Source: Symploca sp. SIO2E6 (lineage in GTDB: Bacteria; Cyanobacteriota; Cyanobacteriia; Cyanobacteriales; Coleofasciculaceae). From it: a stretch of DNA of 35,024 bases. The notes under the pieces were generated by a model, which did not search any database, was not told the origin of the DNA, and worked only from the letters and a program-made list of their open reading frames with translations. Position 1 is the first letter of the stretch, and every line of letters begins with the position of its first letter. The position numbers and the translations under genes are program-made. This document shows positions 8,887 through 17,539 of this stretch, piece after piece. Location: positions 1-35,024 of the forward strand of contig JAAHGR010000006.1 of the NCBI GenBank assembly GCA_010672425.1, given 5' to 3'.

Positions 8887-9153
8887 ATGACTGAAAATCT
8901 AGAACCCACAGCAATCGAGACCGAAGACACAGCCCAAGAAGCTGAACCGGTAACTCCTCAATCAATTGCCGAAGTTATTACTGAATTGGAAGAATATCGA
9001 GAGCGTTTGCTCAAGGATATGACCAAAGTGGCTAAAAAAGCTAAACTCCCTAAGTCTACACTAATGACCCAGTTAAAGCCCGAACTAGCCAAAATCGAGA
9101 CTGCACTTACAGAGTTGCGCACCCAGCATACTGCTTTGACGAGTGGGAATTAG
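8887..9153 (+). CDS. Small conserved acidic protein, function unknown
   Basis: An 88-residue protein divergently transcribed from the HEAT gene. ATG 8887 is chosen because GGAAA lies about eight bases upstream; ATG 8872 in the same frame is possible. The first ~25 residues are acidic and disordered. The remainder is a charged helical hairpin (AEVITELEEYRERLLKD and ELAKIETALTELRTQ) that could form a coiled coil. The pattern looks like a small cyanobacterial hypothetical protein. There is no catalytic motif, signal peptide or membrane segment. Confidence 0.7.
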   Translation: MTENLEPTAIETEDTAQEAEPVTPQSIAEVITELEEYRERLLKDMTKVAKKAKLPKSTLMTQLKPELAKIETALTELRTQHTALTSGN

Positions 9154-9172
9154 CACTTCAGCTTGCAGCTAC

Positions 9173-9229
9173 TGGTGTGGCACAGCTAAAACTGTAGGTT
9201 GGGGGTCGCGAAGTGAAACCCAACCTACA
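9173..9229. repeat. GTAGGTTGGGT MITE-like element, partial copy
   Basis: The sequence GTGTGGCACAGCTAAAACTG followed by TAGGTTGGG and ACCCAACCTACAT matches the left end of the full elements at 10624-10756 and 24185-24319, but it stops at the inner hairpin. The gap to 9387 otherwise holds a small AAGTAAC heptamer run (9245-9277) and a HIP1 octamer (GCGATCGC, near 9330). Confidence 0.7.
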
Positions 9230-9387
9230 TAGGGCTTGGGAGAATAAGTAACAAGTAACAAGTAACGACTAACAAGTCAAGAGTTCAGGTTTGTATTTCC
9301 TGGTGAAAGTACAAGGTTTTTGTCGCAAGCGATCGCAGATCAGGGTAAGCTTGGGCTAGTTGGAAGAGTTGTTAGGGAATTAGAGCA

Positions 9388-10443
9388 TTGACAAGCAACA
9401 CCGCATCTACCGAGCCAACACCACCCAGGGGAGACATCTGCGGCGTATACGAAGTCTGTATCGGTACTAGTGAAGTTGATTCGGCACTCAAATATTGGGA
9501 ACAATTTGGCTTTCACCCAGGAGTACGAGGGGAATTATCCCCAGATGAAGCTGAGGCACTCTATGGTGTGCGATCGCAACTTGTAGGAATCCGCTTGTAT
9601 CATCAAGATACGGATCACGGTTTGGTTCGACTGATGGTGTGGGATCAGCCGACTAACGAAGGACTCAGGATGCGCAAAATGCGTCTGCGAGGTAACCGTT
9701 GGGGAGCTATGATGAGTGAAGATGTGTTAGCGATCGCTAATCATGCTGAAATTGCTCAAGCCTCTGGACAAGAAATCTATTTCTTACACCCCATGTGGGA
9801 TGTAATTTATGATACAGGCAAAGCCTTTGAACCATTTATAGACCAACCCATCGGGGTTCGAGAGATGATGCTGATTCGTCCCCAATCTCGTCAATTTATC
9901 TTCCAACGCTACAACTACCAACTACCAAATTACGGTAAGATTGCGACTGATGCTCCCCTACGTACTAGCCAGTTTACCCATGTAGGAATGATTATTCAGG
10001 ACGACAGCCAAGCAGTAGTAAACTTTTATAGTGAAGTCCTTGGTCTACTGCGCTTCAATGATGAAGAGTGGGTAAGTACCTATGAGGGAACTAAGACAGG
10101 AAGAGACATCTTCCAAATTGGTCCAGGGGAAGAATACTCCACCATTAACTTCGACGATCCCCGATCCTCCAAAGAAGATTTACAAAAGGTACGCTCCGGC
10201 AGGCTCAAAATCGTTCGCTATCCTGAAGCCCTAGCGGTGGAAGATGTCCACGAGTTGGCACGTCCCGGTAGTCTTGGTGTCTGTCTCTATACCTATGTGG
10301 TTTGGGATATCGCTGACTACCATCAGCGAGTAAGCAAAAGCGCTGCTAAAAATATTACCTCTATTTGTGTCAACGAGTTCGGTGAGAATAGCTTTTCCTT
10401 TATTGCTCCAGATGGTTATTTTTGGACTCTTGTTGAGCATTGA
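9388..10443 (+). CDS. Two-domain VOC (glyoxalase/dioxygenase fold) protein
   Basis: A 351-residue protein. The TTG start is supported by an in-frame TAG at 9373 and AGGGA at 9374-9378, with no ATG between. Residues ~17-180 and ~195-350 each form a VOC-like unit. The second is clearest, with THVGMIIQD (His198) followed by VVNFYSEVLGLLRF and ending FSFIAPDGYFWTLVEH. VOC proteins use paired beta-alpha-beta-beta-beta modules to bind a metal for dioxygenase, isomerase or resistance reactions. The N-terminal unit lacks an obvious His at the matching place, so at most one metal site is visible. The substrate is unknown. It is monocistronic and flanked by MITE-like repeats. Confidence 0.8.
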   Translation: MTSNTASTEPTPPRGDICGVYEVCIGTSEVDSALKYWEQFGFHPGVRGELSPDEAEALYGVRSQLVGIRLYHQDTDHGLVRLMVWDQPTNEGLRMRKMRLRGNRWGAMMSEDVLAIANHAEIAQASGQEIYFLHPMWDVIYDTGKAFEPFIDQPIGVREMMLIRPQSRQFIFQRYNYQLPNYGKIATDAPLRTSQFTHVGMIIQDDSQAVVNFYSEVLGLLRFNDEEWVSTYEGTKTGRDIFQIGPGEEYSTINFDDPRSSKEDLQKVRSGRLKIVRYPEALAVEDVHELARPGSLGVCLYTYVVWDIADYHQRVSKSAAKNITSICVNEFGENSFSFIAPDGYFWTLVEH

Positions 10444-10623
10444 GTAATGTAAAATTGGGAATTAGCGATCGTTTGCATTAACCTGGGGATGTTATTGGGT
10501 AGGTTTTGCTCAAATGCTATAGCTAGTAGACGCATCGCTTATTAATTCTCCTTGAGCTTGAAGTGCGCGATCGCTTAAACGCTGCCTAAGATTAACCAAA
10601 TTATACTGCTGGATCAATTCACT

Positions 10624-10756
10624 ACTAGCGTGACACACCTAAAAATGTAGGTTGGGTCGAGGCAACGAGACCCAACACAACTCCCTCCCGTGTTGGGTTA
10701 CGCTACCGCTTCACCCAACCTACTTATTCAACTATTTTAGGTGTGTCGCGCCACTA
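10624..10756. mobile_element. MITE-like element (GTAGGTTGGGT family), full copy 1
   Basis: This ~133-bp element has long imperfect terminal inverted repeats. The left end is AGCGTGACACACCTAAAAAT plus GTAGGTTGGGT, and the right end is ACCCAACCTAC followed by TTTTAGGTGTGTCGCGCCACTA. An inner inverted repeat around GTGTTGGGTT makes the whole element fold on itself. It has no coding capacity, consistent with a non-autonomous element. The other full copy is at 24185-24319. Confidence 0.75.
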
Positions 10757-10779
10757 CTGCTGCCCAGCTAGAAAGTTTA

Positions 10780-10900
10780 TAAGGAAACAATATTGTAGGG
10801 TGGGCATATTCGATAATCTTCAATCACTGTGATATCTTTCGTCTTTATGCCCACCATTATCTCAACCGTCAACTGCTGTGGTGGGCAAAATATTTCCTTA
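10780..10900. repeat. Inverted-repeat element around GGTGGGCA
   Basis: The 121-bp segment is bounded by TAAGGAAA (10780-10787) and its reverse complement TTTCCTTA (10893-10900). Inside are GGGTGGGCA, TGCCCACCA and GTGGTGGGCA, which pair with one another. It resembles a small palindromic element. No second copy was recognised in the window. Confidence 0.5.
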
Positions 10901-10969
10901 AATACTGTTTTAGGTTAATCAGATTGATATAGCATTGAAGACCATAGAGTATGTATGGAGTGAAGCGCG

Positions 10970-11767
10970 GTGAGTAAGATATTGAGTTCGTCTTTCTTGG
11001 TCAGCATAAGTTCTGTTCTCTTGATGGTAACTCCAGTAAAAGCATCAACAACTGTGCTGTACGATCAAGACTTTGAAAATCCAACTGGTTTTGTTGATAC
11101 CAGTGGAGGCGATGTATCTCAGCAATCTGTCAATAGTCTTTATGGTAATCAACCAGTTGGATTTGCCTTTTCACAGCGTTTTACTGTTGAAACACTCTTG
11201 ATTACTGGAAACAGTGCATTTGGGACAGGTTATTCTGATTCAAGTGGGGTGGGAGGTAACTATGCATTAGGTATGCTTGCAGACACAAGTATACCTGGAG
11301 GTCAAGACGATTTGTTGGGGCTAGCGTTTAACGTTGGAGACAATGACTTTCTCAACGCAAGATTAGACATATCCAGTATTGATTCAGATAAAAACAATGG
11401 ACCTTTCTTACCAACTGATGGAGCATTGCCGGTCTTTGAATTTACCTTGTTTGATAATCCAAGTGGGTCTTTAGGTACTGGTAGTGGTTTAGTTCTCTCA
11501 TCTCAGCAAGCTTCCGGTAGCATTTCGGATCGTAGCGTTTTTGACTGGACAGAAGTATTACTTGCGCTTGATGCCTCTGCATCTACCAACGGTAATGTGA
11601 TTTTACGCATCGATCTTTTGAGCGGTAACTACGCTGCATTAGATAATCTGCGTATTGTTGCATCCAATACCCCAGGTGATTTTGGTAAGTCAGTTCCTGA
11701 GCCAGCATCAACATTAGTTTTTTGTATTATTGGTATAGGTTTGTTGGCTTCACGCACTAACGCCTAA
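10970..11767 (+). CDS. PEP-CTERM sorting-signal protein, secreted
   Basis: A 265-residue protein. The GTG start is preferred because GGAG (10957-10960) lies nine bases upstream and nearby ATGs are out of frame or closed by TGA. Residues 1-25 form a signal peptide ending VKA. The middle is a Gly-, Ser- and Asp-rich beta domain with no Cys and few charges (NPTGFVDTSGGDVSQQS and later stretches). The C-terminus is VPEPAS, a hydrophobic helix and then SRTNA. PEP-CTERM proteins are exported and processed by exosortase, often with exopolysaccharide. The tail has only one Arg after the helix, a weaker basic cluster than usual. The carbohydrate or matrix partner is unknown. Confidence 0.85.
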   Translation: MSKILSSSFLVSISSVLLMVTPVKASTTVLYDQDFENPTGFVDTSGGDVSQQSVNSLYGNQPVGFAFSQRFTVETLLITGNSAFGTGYSDSSGVGGNYALGMLADTSIPGGQDDLLGLAFNVGDNDFLNARLDISSIDSDKNNGPFLPTDGALPVFEFTLFDNPSGSLGTGSGLVLSSQQASGSISDRSVFDWTEVLLALDASASTNGNVILRIDLLSGNYAALDNLRIVASNTPGDFGKSVPEPASTLVFCIIGIGLLASRTNA

Positions 11768-11900
11768 GACGATTATTGCTTTGATGTGATTGTGGTACTA
11801 ACCTTTCACTAAAGCAGACATGATGATAAAGTTGTAGACAATAGCTAAAAAGTGTCAATTAAATAGTGATTGGTCAACATAAATATTTGGGGAATAGCCC

Positions 11901-11999
11901 TTTGACATCCTCACCGCCCTAAAAGTGCAGTGATTCCTAAGCCTCACGATTTAGGTTTCTGTTTTAACCACCGTTGCATACCATAGTTAAAACCATGTA
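11901..11999 (-). mobile_element. IS200/IS605-type remnant, tnpB 3' end region
   Basis: On the minus strand this reads GFNYGMQRWLKQKPKS, a stop, then a palindromic GC-rich tail ending GGCGGTGAGGATGTCAA. That combination of residues and tail is what I recognise from the 3' end of cyanobacterial tnpB elements, where the guide RNA and right end overlap. No upstream tnpB body or TnpA remains. It is a relic, so identification rests on a short stretch. Confidence 0.45.
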
Positions 12000-12002
12000 C
12001 TC

Positions 12003-12146
12003 TATTCTGTTCTTCATTTAGAAGAAATATACTCGGCGATCGCTTACTACCTCAACCATCGCCAGGAAATAGATAACTACTTAGAGCAACGTCGCCAAAA
12101 AGCTCAGCAGCAACGTAGTGGCGTGACACAGCTAAAAAGGTGGTGA
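12003..12146 (+). pseudogene. DUF433 antitoxin, C-terminal fragment
   Basis: The plus-strand frame reads LEEIYSAIAYYLNHRQEID, then NYLEQRRQKAQQQR, matching the helix-turn-helix end of DUF433 proteins (antitoxins paired with DUF5615 toxins). The frame is closed upstream at 11988, and its 5' part has been replaced by the IS200/IS605-like remnant. Its last codons run into GTGGCGTGACACAGCTAAAA, the left end of the MITE-like family, so the true stop is also lost. Confidence 0.6.
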
Positions 12147-12163
12147 GAGAAACCGGTTGGGGA

Positions 12164-12241
12164 ATGTAGAATTTAGAATTTAGAATTTAGAATGTAGAAT
12201 TTAGAATTTAGAATTTAGAATTTAGAATTTAGAATTTAGAA
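12164..12241. repeat. Heptanucleotide array, AATTTAG
   Basis: About ten copies of a 7-bp AT-rich unit with one ATG variant. It sits between the DUF433 fragment and the TGCTCTGCT element. Together with 12242-12397, where only a small purine-rich repeat (GGCAGGAGGCAGGAGG) stands out, it contains no gene. Confidence 0.9.
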
Positions 12242-12397
12242 AAAATCAATTGGGGAGCATCCCATTTTGGAAAATACAAGTGTGGTGCTTAATATCAAGT
12301 TGGTAGAATACTTACACTTCGGTGGCAATAAGGCTCAAAGGCAGGAGGCAGGAGGCTCCGAGGGAAGAAAGAAGGTTGCAAGGTAGAAGGATATCAT

Positions 12398-12654
12398 ACA
12401 GCAGTTTGCTCTGCTATGGGGTACATGCTTGATCCCCCTCGCATCCCCCTTTGATCCCCCTCCCGTCCCCCTTTGTATCCCCCTCCCGTCCCCCTTTGAA
12501 ATCCCCCTCCCGTCCCCCTTTGTATCCCCCTCCCGTCCCCCTTTGAAAGGGGGAGGCCAGAGGATGCTATTCCGAAAGGAGAACGCTTTGCGAACGCTTT
12601 TGGTTCCACAGGGACTTTTATCTACTGTACTTTATTACAACGCAAAGCGCTGTA
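12398..12654. repeat. ACAGCAGTTTGCTCTGCT element, expanded copy
   Basis: The ends match a 105-bp element at 23943-24047: left ACAGCAGTTTGCTCTGCTAT, right CGCAAAGCGCTGTA. In this copy the pyrimidine-rich middle has expanded into several ~23-bp units of the form CCCCTTTG...ATCCCCCTCCCGT (12430-12551). An open frame through it is spurious. Confidence 0.75.
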
Positions 12655-12676
12655 AGTATTTAGCCGGATTTGATAT

Positions 12677-12841
12677 CAATTCCCAATTCTCAATTCTCAA
12701 TTCTCAATTCTCAATTCTCAATTCTCAATTCTCAATTCTCAATTCTCAATTCTCAATTCTCAATTCTCAATTCTCAATTCTCAATTCTCAATTCTCAATT
12801 CTCAATTCTCCATTCTCAATTCTCCATTCCCAATTCTACAT
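12677..12841. repeat. Heptanucleotide array, CAATTCT
   Basis: About 20 near-perfect copies of a 7-bp unit, drifting at the end to CCATTCT and CAATTCC. It reaches the crtH stop codon at 12836-12838, so the last crtH codons border or overlap the array. Open frames through it are by-products of the period. Confidence 0.95.
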
Positions 12842-14368
12842 TCCCAAATCCACAGCGATACGATGAGCACAAGCAAATCCGGAAAATGCTACAGCATTCA
12901 AACCCTGTCCCGGAAAAGTACTATCACCCACACAGTACAACCCCGGTACTGCTGTGCGATTAAACGGCATTCCTAATAGCCCCATTAACTTGCGCTGAGG
13001 AATTGGGCCATAAGTCCCATCCTCTCTACCTAAAAACCGTTGGTGGCTCCTTGCCGTACCGACTTCCCTATGGCTTAACCCTGCTTCTAAACCAGGAAAA
13101 ATCTGATCTAATCTTTCAATCAAACGTCCTGCTGCTGCTTCTTTCTTCTGTTCATATTCCTTGACAGACAATCCCCGCCAATCTGAGATCCAGGTAGGGG
13201 TGAAACTGTGGACAATATGATAGCCTGCTGGTGCTAAATCCGGGTCTAGCAGGGTAGGAATCGAAACAAAAATCGTGCCTTCTGGATCTTCCATTTTTGC
13301 CCAGTCTGCTAGCACAATATGGTGACATTCCGTACCTGCGGGGAAGACAGATTCCTTGACTCCCAAGTGCAAACTCAAGAAACTGGGTGACTTCTGATAA
13401 CGTTGCTGCCACCTCTTCTCCCCTGCTGGCATTGCCTCTGCTGGCAACAATTTCTCGAAAGTATCCCATCGGGTAGCATTGGAGACTATGCGTTTGGCTC
13501 GATATTCCTCACCGGTGGTAAGCTTAACACCAACTGCCTTACCGTTTTGAGTCAGAATTTGTTTCACCCTCGCCTTATACTGGATTTGACTGCCAGCTTT
13601 CTCTAATCCCTCTACCAGTTTTTGGGCAATTTGACCCACACCTCCTTTAGGATAATTAATGCCACCGTAATGTCGGTCTGAGAATACCATCCCAGCATTA
13701 ATCATTGGTGTCCGCTCAGCAGGTACAACGGACCAACAGTAGCACTCCAGATCGATAAATTTCAATAATTGGGGGTCTTTAATATACTTCCGAGCAATAT
13801 CACCTGCATTCAGGGGCAGGTACTTCACCAAACCCAAACAAGCCAAGGGATGCTGGAAAAATACCCGCAGGAGATACCGAGGCTCTTCCAAAGAGAGTAA
13901 CTCAATGGAGTTTAGGCAGTTGAATACCTTCCAGCATTCGTCATAAAACTGGCGAATACCCTGCTCTTCCTGGGGAAAGTGAGCAATAAGTTCTTGCAAA
14001 AACTTCTCATAATCTTGATGAACTTTCAGCTCTAAACCCGCAGGGAGGTGATAGTGAATTTGTACAGGGTCAGGAATAGTTTCTAGGCTGACATCCACTG
14101 CTGCGAGAGCCCTAGTGAGGAGATTAGTCGTTCCCTGGGAGCCAAAGCCAAAAATCATCGATGCTCCCACATCAAAACGATACCCTTCTCGCTCAAAATA
14201 ACCAGAACTACCACCAGGAATGATATAGCTTTCCAGTACTAGTACTTTGGCTCCCTTGGCAGCTAGTTGGGTTGCCGTCACTAGTCCTCCAATCCCAGAG
14301 CCGATCACAATAACGTCAAATACCGATGATGCCTCAGTCAATGAGGGAGAATTAAACGCAGCACTCAT
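12836..14368 (-). CDS. crtH: Prolycopene (carotenoid) isomerase CrtH
   Basis: A 510-residue flavoprotein. The N-terminus has the dinucleotide-binding motif [18 protein letters not shown] with the partner Glu in VLVLES. Next come IPGGSSGYF and the [15 protein letters not shown] region, and the C-terminus has [20 protein letters not shown] and a cofactor-closing helix. This layout is typical of CrtH/CrtISO, which converts tetra-cis prolycopene to all-trans lycopene with reduced FAD at the thylakoid or cytoplasmic membrane. Length is as expected. It is divergent from upp across a 300-base gap that should carry both promoters. The stop lies inside the CAATTCT array, so the 3' UTR is made of repeats. 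Confidence 0.93.
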   Translation of the reverse strand: MSAAFNSPSLTEASSVFDVIVIGSGIGGLVTATQLAAKGAKVLVLESYIIPGGSSGYFEREGYRFDVGASMIFGFGSQGTTNLLTRALAAVDVSLETIPDPVQIHYHLPAGLELKVHQDYEKFLQELIAHFPQEEQGIRQFYDECWKVFNCLNSIELLSLEEPRYLLRVFFQHPLACLGLVKYLPLNAGDIARKYIKDPQLLKFIDLECYCWSVVPAERTPMINAGMVFSDRHYGGINYPKGGVGQIAQKLVEGLEKAGSQIQYKARVKQILTQNGKAVGVKLTTGEEYRAKRIVSNATRWDTFEKLLPAEAMPAGEKRWQQRYQKSPSFLSLHLGVKESVFPAGTECHHIVLADWAKMEDPEGTIFVSIPTLLDPDLAPAGYHIVHSFTPTWISDWRGLSVKEYEQKKEAAAGRLIERLDQIFPGLEAGLSHREVGTARSHQRFLGREDGTYGPIPQRKLMGLLGMPFNRTAVPGLYCVGDSTFPGQGLNAVAFSGFACAHRIAVDLGM

Positions 14369-14676
14369 GAAAATATAAGCAGTTTAGCCTGACTTATCTG
14401 AGTTTAACGTTTCTTGAACCAAGAAGAGTATGTAGGGGCGTAAACTAACTCAAGAGTGCTGCCACTGGCACCGATGCCAGTTCCACAAAAAGATAAAAAA
14501 GTAGGGGTCAGCATACGATCGCTTACCGCCCCCCACCTGCCGATCCTTATATAAGAGGAGAACACTGAAATTAAATATAACCTTATTGATAATAAATTTC
14601 AATTGTTATTCAATAAAGATTCTCAATAAGTAAAACCATAACCGAAAAGGCATTATTATGGTTGGGTGAACCTCAC

Positions 14677-15360
14677 ATGTCATTCCTTGAAGACCTAACT
14701 TCTATGACTCTTCAACTCCGTGTTTATGTCCCACCCCATCCCCTAATTAAGCACTGGCTAGGGGTTGCCCGTGATGTGGCAACACCTTCGCCACTGTTTA
14801 AGACAGCCATCAAGGAGTTGGGACGCTGGCTAACCTACGAAGCAGTGCGCGACTGGTTACCCACGGAGGAAATAAAGATCCAGACACCTCTGGCTCCCTG
14901 TACGGTGACAATGGTAAATCCAGAGAAGCCAGTAATAGTAGTACCAATTCTGCGAGCCGGATTGGGATTGTTGGAAGGAGCCCAAACCTTGTTACCTTTA
15001 GCCTCGATTTACCACCTGGGTATGGTAAGGAACGAGGAAACCCTCGAAGCCAGCTGTTACTTAAATAAATTGCCCCAGCAATTTGCTCCCGAGGCGCGAA
15101 TATTAATCACCGATCCGATGCTAGCAACTGGTAACTCAATGATGATGGCCATGGCAGAACTCACCAAGCGAGGTGCGGATCCGGCGATGACACGAATTGT
15201 CAGCGTCGTTGCAGCACCACCAGCATTGAAAAAGTTGGGTACAGATTATCCCAGTTTGAAGATTTACACTGCGATGATTGATGAAGAGCTTAACTCTCAG
15301 GGCTATATTGTCCCAGGCTTAGGAGATGCAGGCGATCGCATTTTTGGCACTTCCGGTTAG
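14677..15360 (+). CDS. upp: Uracil phosphoribosyltransferase
   Basis: A 227-residue enzyme that makes UMP from uracil and PRPP in pyrimidine salvage. The PRPP loop is [12 protein letters not shown] near residue 145-156. [16 protein letters not shown] precedes it, and the uracil-binding [13 protein letters not shown] lies near the C-terminus. The start is uncertain: ATG 14677 has GGGTGAA nearby, TTG 14662 is possible, and ATG 14704 ([12 protein letters not shown]) gives 218 residues, the usual start for cyanobacterial members. The product is cytoplasmic. A 9-bp and then a 7-bp tandem array begin within ten bases of the stop, so transcripts would run into repeats. Confidence 0.93.
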   Translation: MSFLEDLTSMTLQLRVYVPPHPLIKHWLGVARDVATPSPLFKTAIKELGRWLTYEAVRDWLPTEEIKIQTPLAPCTVTMVNPEKPVIVVPILRAGLGLLEGAQTLLPLASIYHLGMVRNEETLEASCYLNKLPQQFAPEARILITDPMLATGNSMMMAMAELTKRGADPAMTRIVSVVAAPPALKKLGTDYPSLKIYTAMIDEELNSQGYIVPGLGDAGDRIFGTSG

Positions 15361-15366
15361 GGTAAG

Positions 15367-15572
15367 AGGGACAAGGGAGACAAGGAGGACAAGGAGGACA
15401 AGGAGGACAAGGGAGACAAGGAGGACAAGGAGGACAAGGAGGACAAGGAGGACAAGGAGGACAAGGAGGACAAGGAGGACAAGGGAGCAATTCCCAATTC
15501 CCAATTCCCAATTCCCAATTCCCAATTCCCAATTCCCAATTCCCAATTCCCAATTCCCAATTCCCAATTCCC
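15367..15572. repeat. Two adjacent arrays: 9-bp GGACAAGGA then 7-bp AATTCCC
   Basis: From 15367 to 15485 a 9-bp purine unit (GGACAAGGA, sometimes GGGAGACAA) repeats about 13 times. From 15488 to 15572 a 7-bp unit (AATTCCC) repeats about 12 times. The junction is abrupt. Frames through them read as long Arg-Thr or Leu-Ser-rich proteins and are not genes. The arrays fill the space from the upp stop to the next gene. Confidence 0.95.
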
Positions 15573-15632
15573 AGTAGGCAACAAGGTCAGTCAACCGTTA
15601 ATCTTGAAAACAGTGATAGGTCAAAGAGAAAC

Positions 15633-15956
15633 ATGAGTCAACAGGATGGTTTTACCAGCGGATTTCTAGCTGGAGCTGTATTTGGGGCATTAGTTGGTGG
15701 CATAGTGGGAGTGCTGGTTGCTGCTCAAAAAGATAATGAAGACGAGCAGCAAGAGCAGTCTTTGCTCAATTCCAGCTTGTCCAAAGCTAGAGCGATTACG
15801 GGTAGAAGGAGTCAGTTGAATGCAGAAGAGAGTATTGAAGTGGCTCGTCGTAGCTTAGAGGATAAAATTTCCCAACTTAATACAGCAATTGATGATGTTC
15901 GTCAACAACTAGGTACGGTAAATGGCAATGCTCAGGAAATAAACCGGGAACTCTAA
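15633..15956 (+). CDS. Small membrane-anchored protein with Gly-rich helix and coiled coil
   Basis: A 107-residue protein. Residues 8-31 form a glycine-rich transmembrane segment (GFLAGAVFGALVGGIVGVLV) like those in YtxH-type proteins. A charged linker (KDNEDEQQEQ) and a helix with heptad spacing at residues ~70-100 (EDKISQLNTAIDDVRQQL) follow. GAGAAA lies just before the ATG. YtxH-type proteins are small stress-related membrane proteins of unclear role, and no partner is visible here. An AATTCCC array precedes it and a related array follows its stop. Confidence 0.75.
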   Translation: MSQQDGFTSGFLAGAVFGALVGGIVGVLVAAQKDNEDEQQEQSLLNSSLSKARAITGRRSQLNAEESIEVARRSLEDKISQLNTAIDDVRQQLGTVNGNAQEINREL

Positions 15957-16027
15957 CTTAATTCCTTGGAAGTAACCCCACTGGCGGCAGTTGCTACCCA
16001 CTAAAACGTCAGTCAAGAAACACTCCT

Positions 16028-16118
16028 AATGCCCAATGCCCAATGCCCAATGCCCAATTCCCAATTCCCAATGCCCAATTCCCAATTCCCAATTCCCAAT
16101 TCCCAATTCCCAATTCCC
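16028..16118. repeat. Heptanucleotide array, AATGCCC to AATTCCC
   Basis: About 13 copies of a 7-bp unit. The first few are AATGCCC and the later ones AATTCCC, with one back-switch. It lies in the convergent gap before the pentapeptide gene's stop at 16147. The two variants differ by one base, as if units spread by slippage after a point change. Confidence 0.95.
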
Positions 16119-16146
16119 TGCTCCCTTGTTTCTTAAAGATTGTGGC

Positions 16147-16650
16147 TCAACAATCTTCATTCCTCACGCTGCCGTCAGGCATAGTAGTCTGGCAGAACTT
16201 GGAACCATTTAAGTTAGCCTTATTCAGATGAGCCTGATGGAGATCTGCCTGACGGAGATTAGCCCAACTCAGATGAGCTTGCTCTAATTGTGCTCTACGG
16301 AGAATTGCTCCCGCCATGAATGTATGTTTAAGAATTGCTCCCTTGAGGTTAGCGTCAAAAAGATCTGCCTTAATCAGACTGGCTCTATGTAAATTTGCCC
16401 TGTGTAAGTCTGCTCCATTGAGAATTGCCTCATTCAGAATGGTCTGATGCAGGTTGGCTTTAGTTAAGTTAGCTCGATAAAGGTTTGCCCCAGTCAGGTT
16501 AGCTTCACTCAGGTTTGCCTGCTGCAAATTTGCCCGACTGAGGTTAACTCCCGTTAAGTAAGCTTTACGCAAGTCTGCTCCCTTCAGGTTGACCCCAGAA
16601 AAATCTCTTTCTCCTGCTAGATAACGCTCCTTAAGTTCATTAGTATGCAT
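16147..16650 (-). CDS. Pentapeptide-repeat protein
   Basis: A 167-residue protein from ATG 16650 ([20 protein letters not shown]); an in-frame ATG at 16665 adds only MRGKL. After a short helix come about 24 A(D/N)LXX repeats, such as [20 protein letters not shown] and so on through ANLNGSKF. These build a right-handed quadrilateral beta-helix. The C-terminal MPDGSV motif is common in cyanobacterial pentapeptide proteins. There is no signal peptide, so the product is probably cytoplasmic. Function is unknown; some relatives mimic DNA or act as scaffolds. It is divergent from the 16794 gene. Confidence 0.88.
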   Translation of the reverse strand: MHTNELKERYLAGERDFSGVNLKGADLRKAYLTGVNLSRANLQQANLSEANLTGANLYRANLTKANLHQTILNEAILNGADLHRANLHRASLIKADLFDANLKGAILKHTFMAGAILRRAQLEQAHLSWANLRQADLHQAHLNKANLNGSKFCQTTMPDGSVRNEDC

Positions 16651-16793
16651 CAATTTTCCTCTCAATACTTTTGATTACTTCTTCTGTTAAAATGGGATAA
16701 TTATAATGGGAAAAATTTATAAGCAACTTCTGCTGCTTGACAATGGCCTGACGGGATGCTAAAGCATCGGTCAATAAACAAATAATAATCGAC

Positions 16794-17177
16794 ATGCTAG
16801 GAACCTTTCAACAAAGTCATATCCGCATTGAAATAGAAGCAACACACAAGGTCATTTATGAAAGTCTGCTTTGTTCAGAGCAACTACGTCAGTGGTTGTG
16901 GCCTCAGCGTTTGTCGGAAGGGATGCCGGAAAAACTGTGTCAGGGACTAACCTTCACTAGCTGGATTGGACCAGTAGCAATTGAGCATCAGGTAGATGTT
17001 GCTGGCTCCAACTGTTTGCGTATGCTATTGAGTCAGGGTATTGATGGTTATCACGAATGGTATTGGGGAGAAGGTTGGGTACAGTCTCGCCTAGAAGGGG
17101 TGTCTGTCTTACCGTTGAATCTTGGTCAAACCTTCAGTTTGTTGCGGTTACGTCAATTTGTCGGTGGTAGGGAATAG
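16794..17177 (+). CDS. SRPBCC-like (START-fold) small protein
   Basis: A 127-residue protein with the opening [26 protein letters not shown], like the first strand and helices of SRPBCC lipid- or ligand-binding proteins. The later [19 protein letters not shown] and [17 protein letters not shown] strands fit the same fold. No catalytic residues are obvious and the ligand is unknown. It appears conserved-type rather than random: no repeats enter the frame until its last codon. The stop at 17175-17177 is followed within ten bases by a GGAATTG array. The nearest downstream gene is the DUF819 protein, 363 bases on. Confidence 0.65.
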   Translation: MLGTFQQSHIRIEIEATHKVIYESLLCSEQLRQWLWPQRLSEGMPEKLCQGLTFTSWIGPVAIEHQVDVAGSNCLRMLLSQGIDGYHEWYWGEGWVQSRLEGVSVLPLNLGQTFSLLRLRQFVGGRE

Positions 17178-17338
17178 GGAATAGGGAATTGGGCATTGGG
17201 AATTGGGCATTGGGAATTGGGCATTGGGCATTGGGAATTGGGCATTGGGAATTGGGAATTGGGAATTGGGAATTGGGAATTGGGAATTGGGAATTGGGAA
17301 TTGGGAATTGGGAATTGGGAATTGGGAATTGGGAATGG
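17170..17338. repeat. Heptanucleotide array, GGAATTG/GGCATTG
   Basis: About 24 copies of a 7-bp unit: first GGAATAG, then alternating GGAATTG and GGCATTG, then uniform GGAATTG. This is the reverse complement of the AATTCCC/AATGCCC units at 15488-15572 and 16028-16118, so one repeat family occurs in both orientations. It starts at the SRPBCC-like gene's last codons. Confidence 0.95.
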
Positions 17339-17352
17339 AGAACCTGCCTCCT

Positions 17353-17528
17353 GCCTTGCAGCCTTGCAGCCTTGCAGCCTTGCAGCCTTGCAGCCTTGCA
17401 GCCTTGCAGCCTTGCAGCCTTGCAGCCTTGCAGCCTTGCAGCCTTGCAGCCTTGCAGCCTCCTGCCTCCTGCCTCCTGCCTCCTGCTTTGCAGCCTCCTG
17501 CCTCCTGCCTCCTGCCTCCTGCCTCCTG
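17353..17528. repeat. Arrays of 8-bp GCCTTGCA and 7-bp CTCCTGC
   Basis: About 13 copies of the 8-bp unit (17353-17459) are followed by about ten copies of the 7-bp unit (to 17528), with an occasional hybrid. The arrays run almost to the DUF819 start at 17540, leaving 11 bases for a ribosome binding site. The in-frame open region upstream of 17540 is repeat-derived and should not be annotated as protein. Confidence 0.95.
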
Positions 17529-17539
17529 ACTTCTACCTT

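Noticed and set aside
12429-12963. Open frames with Ser-Gln-Phe-Ile-Leu-Asn repeats
   Set aside because: They come from the CAATTCT array and the pyrimidine expansion, not from genes.
14580-14640. Fur-like operator in the crtH-upp gap
   Set aside because: AATAAATTTCAATTG and ATTCTCAATAA look slightly Fur-like, but the region is generally AT-rich and no dyad is convincing.
15290-15594. Frames with Arg-Thr, Leu-Val or Cys-Pro-Pro repeats
   Set aside because: They result from the 9-bp and 7-bp arrays after upp.
17189-17539. N-terminal extension of the DUF819 protein
   Set aside because: It is in frame but consists entirely of tandem repeats; the family start is at 17540.
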